Positions 16,257 through 22,799 of a stretch of DNA of 64,000 nt are shown here, in pieces. The translations under genes were made by a program, and so were the position numbers. Within the stretch, counting starts at the first letter, position 1. Each line of letters begins with the position of its first letter. A model generated the notes under the pieces. That model was not told the DNA's origin and made no database searches. It saw nothing but the letters and a program-made list of their open reading frames with translations. This stretch comes from Paenibacillus cymbidii. GTDB taxonomy: Bacteria; Bacillota; Bacilli; Paenibacillales; NBRC-103111. The DNA lies in the NCBI RefSeq assembly GCF_004764705.1, contig NZ_SHLX01000026.1, forward strand, positions 62,001 through 126,000. Direction: 5' to 3'.

Positions 16257-17321
16257 ATGCGAACCATTCACGTAATGGAAGCCAAAGCCGGCATGATCGT
16301 CACAAAAGACATTTACAATTCGGACGGCAAGGTGCTCGTTGCCAAAGGGGTCAAGCTAACCGAACGATATATCGACCGTTTGCTCGATTTTCGCGTTCGT
16401 TTGATAGAAGTTCACGACGAAACCGCGCCGCGGCACGAAGAGAAGCTCGACCTCCCGCTCGATCCGCTCGCGTTGACCAAGGAAGAAGTCGAGCTGTTCG
16501 TCAACCGCTCGATTCGCAAGCTGATCAAAACCGACGCGAAGAAACAGGATTTGATGCTGCTGGTGGAGGAATTGTTCGAGGTCATCACAAACGATAGTCT
16601 GGTGCTGGAGTATTTGTTCAAGATGAAAGTAATCGGGGATCGGACGTTTTTCCATACCGTGCAGGTGGCGGTGCTGTCCGTCGCAACCGGCCTGCAGCTG
16701 GAGCTGGGCAAACAAGAGCTGATCAGTCTGGGCAAAGCGGCCCTTCTGTACGACATCGGCAAAATTTTCCTCCCCCGCGACATCTTGACCGCTTCGGACA
16801 AATATACCGACAAGCAGCAAACGATCATGCGCGAGCATACGATTTCCGGTTACATGCTGCTGCAGACGAAATTCGACGAAACGATCGCCGCCGTCGCCTT
16901 GCAGCACCACGAGCGTTTCGACGGCTCCGGTTATCCGCGCCGTGTCGGCAACGACCAGATCCACCTGTTCGCCCGCATCGTGGCGGTCGCCGACGTCTAC
17001 ATGGCGCTGAAGAGCTACCGCTCCTACCGTCCGGCCTACCAGCCTTATGAAGCGATCGAATACATCCTCGGCGCCGGCGGCTACCTGTTCGACTCTCGCG
17101 TCGTCAGCGCTTTTACCGAAGTGTGCGCGATTTATTCGCTCGGCAGCGTCGTGCAGTTGAACGACGGTCGGGCCGGCATCGTCTCCGGAATCAACCGCAG
17201 CTTCAGCCAGCGCCCCGAAGTGACGCTGATGTTCGACAAACAAATGCTGCCGACCCCGCCCGAAACCGTCGACCTGTCGCACAAGCCGACATCGTTTATC
17301 AGCCGTGTTCTGCATGATTAG
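16257..17321 (+). CDS. HD-GYP domain protein with altered HD motif
   Basis: 354 residues; ATG at 16257 after AGGGAGACGAG. An N-terminal domain (1-110) precedes an HD-GYP domain (about 125-300). Metal-binding features are present: FFHTVQ (His133), MREHTISG (His194), LQHHERFDGSGYP (His217-His218 and GYP), and ARIVAVAD. However the signature HD reads LLYDIGK, with Tyr165 in place of His (codon TAC at 16749). HD-GYP enzymes hydrolyse cyclic di-GMP with this His as metal ligand, so activity may be reduced or lost. The protein could act as a cyclic di-GMP sensor (inference). Confidence 0.9.
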   Translation: MRTIHVMEAKAGMIVTKDIYNSDGKVLVAKGVKLTERYIDRLLDFRVRLIEVHDETAPRHEEKLDLPLDPLALTKEEVELFVNRSIRKLIKTDAKKQDLMLLVEELFEVITNDSLVLEYLFKMKVIGDRTFFHTVQVAVLSVATGLQLELGKQELISLGKAALLYDIGKIFLPRDILTASDKYTDKQQTIMREHTISGYMLLQTKFDETIAAVALQHHERFDGSGYPRRVGNDQIHLFARIVAVADVYMALKSYRSYRPAYQPYEAIEYILGAGGYLFDSRVVSAFTEVCAIYSLGSVVQLNDGRAGIVSGINRSFSQRPEVTLMFDKQMLPTPPETVDLSHKPTSFISRVLHD

Positions 17322-17388
17322 GGCGGTGAGCCGCCTTGAATGAATACCAAAAACAATTATTCCCATCCTTCACTGCTTCCCAACGCTT

Positions 17389-17616
17389 TTATAAAGTCAA
17401 AAAATGCTCGTCTTTTAGTTCATGAACGCCCCAAACATTTAATTGATTGTCGCTCTCTCCGACATAACCCGATGCCCCATTACTGTATTAAAGAAATGCA
17501 ATAAACTCATCGGGAAAATTTATCGCCAGCTCTTCTTCTGCCTTCCTGATCATCCGAGGAACTGCCGGTAGGTTTAAATCTAAAGTATTGATCAGCTTTT
17601 TAAGCTCCGGATCCAT
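17389..17616 (-). pseudogene. SMI1/KNR4 family remnant with in-frame stop
   Basis: ATG at 17616 follows GGAGGGACCAT. The frame reads MDPELKKLINTLDLNLPAVP, then AEEELAINFPDEFIAFL, then a TAA (17488-17490), then YSNGASGYVGESDNQLNVWG in the same frame up to a stop at 17389. The pattern ELxxxFPxxxxxFLxxSNGxxGxxG is that of SMI1/KNR4 (SUKH) domains, where a Gln codon would fit in place of the TAA. Family members are usually about 130-150 residues and are often immunity proteins to polymorphic toxins. This one is interrupted and short, hence a decaying copy. Confidence 0.7.
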
Positions 17617-17663
17617 ATGGTCCCTCCAGTGTCGTCAGAGTGACTCGGAACAACAAAGGAATG

Positions 17664-17862
17664 GCGAAATAAGCCATCTTTTATGGTCTATTTCGTCAAA
17701 AATGGGTAGTCGCCTTAAAATAGCCAGTGAAATCATTGGCTATTCGTGTCAATCTGCCCGAATTGAGGCTGTCTGGCCAAAATAACCAGTGTTTTCGCTG
17801 GCTATTTTTGATGATAGAAGCGAAATAGAGCAAATAAGCCATCTTTCATGGCCTATTTCGCC
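17664..17862. repeat. four-hairpin cassette, copy II
   Basis: Hairpins start at 17664 (AAATAAGCCAT type), 17717 (AAATAGCCAGTG type), 17779 (AAATAACCAGTG type) and 17831 (AAATAAGCCAT type). Offsets are 53, 62 and 52 bp. It lies upstream of the SMI1 remnant start. Confidence 0.85.
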
Positions 17863-18172
17863 CGCGACTGAACGATAAGACAGGAAGAACCAACCTGTGA
17901 CACCTGTGACACAAACGGGAGTTCGAAATGGCATGCAACGTCGTCGCTTTTGATTACTGAATCGAAACAAAATACATGGCAAATAAGATACACATTAATA
18001 TAAAGCAAAAAAGATTCGACTCATCGTATCTTTACCTAAACTAACGATAACAACAAAAACAGAGAAATAAAAAAACAACTTGTATTTGTTGTTGCTCATT
18101 CACACACCCGCCAATACCTCGGTTTTATCCGATTTTCGCCAGTCCTATTTATCTTACGTTGCTTCATGCGCG

Positions 18173-18211
18173 CCATTCCCCCATTCCCCCATTCCCCCAT
18201 TCCCCCATTCG
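18173..18211. repeat. ATTCCCCC short tandem repeat
   Basis: Four consecutive ATTCCCCC octamers followed by a diverged ATTCGCC lie immediately before cassette III. Likely prone to slippage. Confidence 0.85.
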
Positions 18212-18226
18212 CCAAGTAACCCCTTG

Positions 18227-18427
18227 CAAAATAAGCCATGTTTTCTTGCCTATTTCGCCAAAAACGGGCAGCCTCTGCAAAATAACCAGCGAAATCACTG
18301 GCTATTTCGCTTGAAATGCCGATTTGAAGGCGATCTAGGGCAAATAACCAGTGTTTTCACTGGCTATTTCCGATGAGCCAGGCGATAGGAGGCAAATAGG
18401 CCATTTTTCATGGGCTATTTTGGTTGT
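18227..18427. repeat. four-hairpin cassette, copy III
   Basis: Hairpins start at 18227, 18279, 18341 and 18393 (offsets 52, 62, 52 bp). The spacer between the two inner hairpins (GCCGATTTGAAGGCGATCT) is also found in copy VI at 61.8 kb. Confidence 0.88.
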
Positions 18428-18690
18428 TTGCCTTTCTGCAGCGTGAAGCTTGGTTGCGCTTCCCACCGCCAGCCCCCTACAAATCCTGACCCCACCCCGA
18501 AAAGATATAAATTCATCATATTAAAAAACTGAAGGCGTCAACATCCCGCCTCCAGCCCCAAACCGACCCCAAACTTTAAAAAAATCAAAATAATTGATAT
18601 TTACATAAAACGACATCATTAGCTAAAAAAGTTGAAAAAAACTGGAATACTAATATACATTCTCTTTTTCATTTGGTAGAATTAGGTGTG

Positions 18691-18861
18691 TCAAGTAATC
18701 CAATCACGAGTCAATTCAGCTTCTTCGCTTACTACATTTTCATAATTGGCCAGTATCGTTTCTTCCGCATTTGATAAACGATAACAAGCTTTTGTTGCTT
18801 TCTTCATCAAGAGATCGTAAACGGCCGAACGTAAGTCAAGGGAAATCGTTAGCGCTTGCAT
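18691..18861 (-). CDS. 56-residue hypothetical protein
   Basis: ATG at 18861 with GGGAGGTAATCAC upstream. The product starts MQALTISLDLRSAVYDLLMK and ends EEAELTRDWIT; it looks alpha-helical, charged and soluble, with no signal peptide. I do not recognise the family. It is divergent from the ComP-like kinase, 76 bp away, in AT-rich DNA. The excellent ribosome site is the main argument that it is real. Confidence 0.5.
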   Translation of the reverse strand: MQALTISLDLRSAVYDLLMKKATKACYRLSNAEETILANYENVVSEEAELTRDWIT

Positions 18862-18937
18862 GTGATTACCTCCCTATAATATATTTCCACTCTCATTTCC
18901 ATAATATCAATTTTATTCTAAAAAGCGAGGGTTACTG

Positions 18938-21268
18938 TTGAAAAAAAAATATCGTTGGGTGTTATTTGCCCTATTTTTTTTGGCGATGCAGGTATGGTTT
19001 GTGAATATCGCCCTCCAATATCCTTATTATGGAATAAATGTGCAGAAAAACGAAAACCTTGAGTGGGAGATCACGGAGCTTGAACCCACCATACCCGGCA
19101 GCTCTGAGATCCTTCAAATCGGCGATATCGTCAAATCAGTCGACGGACAAAATCCTGAATTGTACGATACCGTCATTCGCAATGAAGCATTGGAAAAATT
19201 CCATTCGCTTGTTGTGATTCGAAATGGAGCAGAACTAACCGTACGAATGCAAGATTTCCCGAAATTCAGCAAAATCGATATTTTATCTTTTTTAGGAGAA
19301 ATATGTTGTTTGACCATAGCTGCGTTAATTCTAATCAAAATTCGTAATGCGAAGTCGCCTTTACTGCTCGCACTCGTATTCATTTCCGGCGCCATTACTT
19401 TTATGAGTTTAGGTGCCAATGCCCGCAGAGACCCATTTGCCATATACATAACAACCATAATGGTAACGCTTGTCCCTTATACACTTTATCACTTTTTATC
19501 GACATTCTTTAAAGAACGCAATTTCACATCATTTACATCCATAACCGCCCGCTACCTGTACTTGCTACCACTAGTAAGAGGATTTCTTGCTATTCCGACC
19601 ATTTTCAGCGCTACCTACGCCAGATTTGAACACAATCTTTCAGCAATTTCGAGTTCCATTTTTCTAATTGGAATCGTACTCAACTTTATCCTGCTGTCGA
19701 ATGCTTACTGGAAACATCGCAACGAACGATCGTATCATTCCTCATTGGTGAAAATCATTTGGATTTCACTTTTCATTTCTTTTATGCCGTTTGCTTGTTT
19801 AACGATAATTCCGATAATAATAGGGGCGTTTCTTCCATTCGGCTTCGTGAACAGCATTTATACCGGCAGTTTTCTGCTATTTTTTCCCGCTTCGTTCGCT
19901 TATTTGATGGTTACCAAGCAGCTGTTCGACCTCCATATCGTGGCGAGGCGCGTCCTTATCGCCGCAGCCATGGCCCTGATTCCGAGTGCAGTGCTTGTAT
20001 TGGTTACTCTGCTGTTTGGCTCTAAGAAACCGGTTGACTCCTATCTGCTTTTGTTCGTGTTGTTCGAAGCGGTAATCGCCGCCCTTCTCTACTCCATGGA
20101 ATATTTCACCACGAAGCTCGAACCGATCGTGTTCCCGCGCAAGCATCAGCTGCGCGAAGCGATCGGGAATGTGGCGAACAAGCTCGGCTCGATCACCAGC
20201 TTCCGCGAGCTGAAGGACATCATTCTCATCGACATCGTCGACACGATGCAAGTGCATGGCGGCGCCATTGTGTTCCGATCCGGCCGGGAGCTGGAGACGA
20301 TTGCCGCGGGCCATATCGATACGGCCGAAGTGGAGCGCCTGATCGGAGCAACCGATACGCCCGAGCACCCGGCATACATTTGCCTTCCTGTCAGCCGCAA
20401 CGAAGAATACGCCAGCTTCCTGATCCTGACGCTGAAAACGACGAACACCCGGCTCAGCCGCGAAGAGATCGAATGGCTGAACCTGATTGTCTCCTACCTC
20501 TCCATCAGCCTGGAGAACGTTTACCTGATCCGCAAGCTGCTGTCGCGGCTGCAAAGTCTGGCGTCGCTCCTGCCCGACGAACAGGAGGCAACCGAAGTCA
20601 ATTGGTTCCGCAAGCTCATGTTCGAGCTGCAGGAGAAGGAACGCGCGCGCATCGCCGGCGATCTGCACGACACGACGATGCAGGACCTGATCTTCCTGAA
20701 ATACCGCTTCGAAGGCGTAATGACCAACTATTCGCTGCAGCCCAAGGATGCGCAGGAAATTCGCAACCTGCTCGACTACGTGGAGGTCATCACGACGAAT
20801 CTCAGGCAAAGCTGCTTCGAGCTCCATCCCTACTTGTTGAAGGATCATGGGCTGGTCGAAACGGTGAAACGTTTCGTCCGGCTGGAAGCGGCCGTCTGCA
20901 GCTTCAATCTGAGTTTCGACGCGGACGGCGCCGACGAGATCGAACGCATGGACCTTGACTGGAAGAAACACGTATTCCGCATCTGCCAGGAGTTCATCAG
21001 CAACGCCAAAAAACATGCGGAGGCATCGGAGGTGAGATTGACGTTATCGGCTGCGGGAGGCACGACCCGGCTAAGTTATGAAGACGACGGCGTCGGATTC
21101 GACCCGAAAGAGCCAACAATGCGGGAAATCGGCGGATCCGGTTTCGGCATGGAGCAGTTGAGAGGCCGCATCTTAATGCTTGGCGGCAATTGGGAGCTGT
21201 TAACGGGGAAAGGCGAAGGGGTCCAATTTCGCATCCAGTTTCCGATGAAAGGACAACAATCGGCATGA
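18938..21268 (+). CDS. ComP-like membrane sensor histidine kinase with PDZ-like segment
   Basis: 776 residues from TTG 18938 (GCGAGGG upstream). TM1 (about 6-26) precedes an external PDZ-like segment (LQIGDIVKSVDGQ). Several TM helices follow (about 105-385), then a GAF-like linker. The HisKA_3 motif is ARIAGDLHDTTMQDLIFLKY. The HATPase domain has N-box CQEFISNAKKHAEA, DDGVGFDP and GGSGFGMEQLRGR. This is the architecture of ComP, the quorum-sensing kinase of bacilli, but no comQ/comX genes are adjacent. The first half is AT-rich and the second half GC-rich, with a sharp change near 20.05 kb. Overlaps the regulator by ATGA. Confidence 0.9.
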   Translation: MKKKYRWVLFALFFLAMQVWFVNIALQYPYYGINVQKNENLEWEITELEPTIPGSSEILQIGDIVKSVDGQNPELYDTVIRNEALEKFHSLVVIRNGAELTVRMQDFPKFSKIDILSFLGEICCLTIAALILIKIRNAKSPLLLALVFISGAITFMSLGANARRDPFAIYITTIMVTLVPYTLYHFLSTFFKERNFTSFTSITARYLYLLPLVRGFLAIPTIFSATYARFEHNLSAISSSIFLIGIVLNFILLSNAYWKHRNERSYHSSLVKIIWISLFISFMPFACLTIIPIIIGAFLPFGFVNSIYTGSFLLFFPASFAYLMVTKQLFDLHIVARRVLIAAAMALIPSAVLVLVTLLFGSKKPVDSYLLLFVLFEAVIAALLYSMEYFTTKLEPIVFPRKHQLREAIGNVANKLGSITSFRELKDIILIDIVDTMQVHGGAIVFRSGRELETIAAGHIDTAEVERLIGATDTPEHPAYICLPVSRNEEYASFLILTLKTTNTRLSREEIEWLNLIVSYLSISLENVYLIRKLLSRLQSLASLLPDEQEATEVNWFRKLMFELQEKERARIAGDLHDTTMQDLIFLKYRFEGVMTNYSLQPKDAQEIRNLLDYVEVITTNLRQSCFELHPYLLKDHGLVETVKRFVRLEAAVCSFNLSFDADGADEIERMDLDWKKHVFRICQEFISNAKKHAEASEVRLTLSAAGGTTRLSYEDDGVGFDPKEPTMREIGGSGFGMEQLRGRILMLGGNWELLTGKGEGVQFRIQFPMKGQQSA

Positions 21269-21915
21269 ACGAATCCATCCGCGCGCTCGTCATCGACGAT
21301 CACCCATTGGTCGCCCGGGCAACAGCCAAAATGCTGGGCTCGATCGAAACAATCGTTCAAACGGATATCGCCTTCAGCGCAAGCGAAGGTTATGAGAAGG
21401 CTGAACAGCTGCAGCCGCAGCTTGCCGTTATCGACCATCATCTGCCGGACGAAACGGGCTGCGAGGCGGCGCAGAAGCTGCGACAGCGGTATCCGGCCAT
21501 GTCGATTGTGCTGATTACGGCGGACGATCTGCTTCCGCATACGGAGTCATTCTTTCGTTCGCGAGCGGACGCCTTTCTTTCCAAAGGCATGAGCGTCGCA
21601 ACGATGATCAGCATCATCACGTGCGTACTGGATGGGATGTTCGTCGTGCCGGCGGACATCTTCGCCGAACGGTTTGGCAGAATCAAACAGCCCCTGCCCG
21701 AAACCGAGCTGCTGACCGCGTACGAGGCCAGCCTGATGGGTATGATTATGCAAGGCGTAACGCAAGACGACATCTCCAGGCGGCTCTACATCAGCAAACG
21801 TTCCATCGACAATCATCTGCGCAAAATTTATGGCAAACTCGGCGTCACCAACCGACTGCAAGCGATCGACAAGTGCATCCGGCTCGGGTACAAGCAGACG
21901 CAAACCGGCAACTGA
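21265..21915 (+). CDS. response regulator, receiver plus LuxR-type helix-turn-helix (ComA/NarL-like)
   Basis: 216 residues; ATG overlaps the kinase stop (ATGA), implying translational coupling. The receiver has ALVIDDHPLVARATAKML and the phosphoacceptor Asp in QLAVIDHHLPDETG. The C-terminus has the GerE/LuxR HTH: IMQGVTQDDISRRLYISKRS and HLRKIYGKLGVTNRLQAIDK. Partner of the upstream kinase; target genes are not evident here. Confidence 0.92.
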   Translation: MNESIRALVIDDHPLVARATAKMLGSIETIVQTDIAFSASEGYEKAEQLQPQLAVIDHHLPDETGCEAAQKLRQRYPAMSIVLITADDLLPHTESFFRSRADAFLSKGMSVATMISIITCVLDGMFVVPADIFAERFGRIKQPLPETELLTAYEASLMGMIMQGVTQDDISRRLYISKRSIDNHLRKIYGKLGVTNRLQAIDKCIRLGYKQTQTGN

Positions 21916-21930
21916 CCGGTCCGGGCGCCG

Positions 21931-22509
21931 CTATTCGTCAATTCCGGCAAAAAACAGCTCAAACGCCATGACCAGCTGTTCGGTCAAGCTGTCGTCTCCC
22001 ATTTCCATGCTCCAGAACGACAGCACGCCAAAAAACGTCTGTACCGCAAGGTACGCCAGTTGTTCCGGCGGAATCCGTTTCGTAAATTCGCCGTTTGCTT
22101 GTCCCGCGGCCATAATCGGCGTAATTTGCTCGATCAGCTCGCGGAACATCGTCTGTTGGAAGGCCAGCGACTTGGCGCTGCCGAACGCGCTCTGAAACAT
22201 CGTTCGCGCCAGCGGCCGGCTGAAATCCAGCTTCGACACGATATCAAGCAGCAGCGCCATCAGCTTCGGCACGAACGGTCCCGTCTTGCCGTACAGCTTC
22301 TTGATTTCGCCGACGGCCCAGAAGCTTTGCATGTCGCAGAGAATATCTTCCTTGCTGCCAAAATAGTTAAAGAACGTCCCCTTGGCCACGTTCGCTTGTT
22401 TCGTAATTTGCTCCACCGTTGTCGCCTCGTAGCCATGTTCGGCAAAAAGCTTCCTCGCGGCGTCCATGATCCGGTTGTAGGTCTCTTTCTTCTTGTCCTC
22501 GCGATTCAT
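21931..22509 (-). CDS. TetR/AcrR family transcriptional regulator
   Basis: 192 residues. The N-terminal HTH reads RIMDAARKLFAEHGYEATTV followed by ITKQANVAKGTFFNYFGSKE. The ligand-binding half is helical and variable. It is divergent from the MMPL exporter gene, and inverted repeats TGACCnnnGGTCA lie in the shared promoter region, so it is probably the exporter's local repressor. Its 3' end converges on the LuxR-type regulator. Confidence 0.93.
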   Translation of the reverse strand: MNREDKKKETYNRIMDAARKLFAEHGYEATTVEQITKQANVAKGTFFNYFGSKEDILCDMQSFWAVGEIKKLYGKTGPFVPKLMALLLDIVSKLDFSRPLARTMFQSAFGSAKSLAFQQTMFRELIEQITPIMAAGQANGEFTKRIPPEQLAYLAVQTFFGVLSFWSMEMGDDSLTEQLVMAFELFFAGIDE

Positions 22510-22565
22510 CGAACGTCACCTCCTCCCCATCGTATCACACATTCAACTTTCCGCAACTATATTTA

Positions 22566-22716
22566 TGACCGAAAGTTCAATAATTGTTGAAATCGGTTTC
22601 ATTATGCATGCCCTTTATTGCAATAAAATATAGTAATACAAGCAAATAGAATACAATATAAAAAATGACCAAAGGACTAAATATTTATTGACCTTCGGTC
22701 ATTTTTAGGGTATAAA
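22566..22716 (+). promoter_or_regulatory. MMPL promoter with overlapping TetR operators
   Basis: A clear sigma-A promoter, TTGACC (22688-22693), 17 bp, TATAAA (22711-22716), precedes the MMPL gene. The palindrome TGACCTTCGGTCA (22689-22701) overlaps the -35. Related half-matching sites TGACCAAAGGACTA (22666-22679) and TGACCGAAAGTTCA (22566-22579) lie closer to tetR. The layout fits repression of both genes by the TetR protein. Confidence 0.7.
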
Positions 22717-22799
22717 AAAATAAAACGACTGGCGAATCGCGGCACGACCATCCCGATAAAAGGATGACCTGCCGCGGAATCGATGGAGGGAAACGGACG

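Larger units (their letters stand above)
17322..18937. other. 1.6-kb AT-rich intergenic region, broken gene, orphan and two cassettes
   Basis: Contains the SMI1/KNR4 remnant (17389-17616), cassettes II and III, an ATTCCCCC tandem repeat and a 56-codon minus-strand gene. Base composition drops well below the GC-rich background between about 17.9 and 20.0 kb. Confidence 0.6.
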
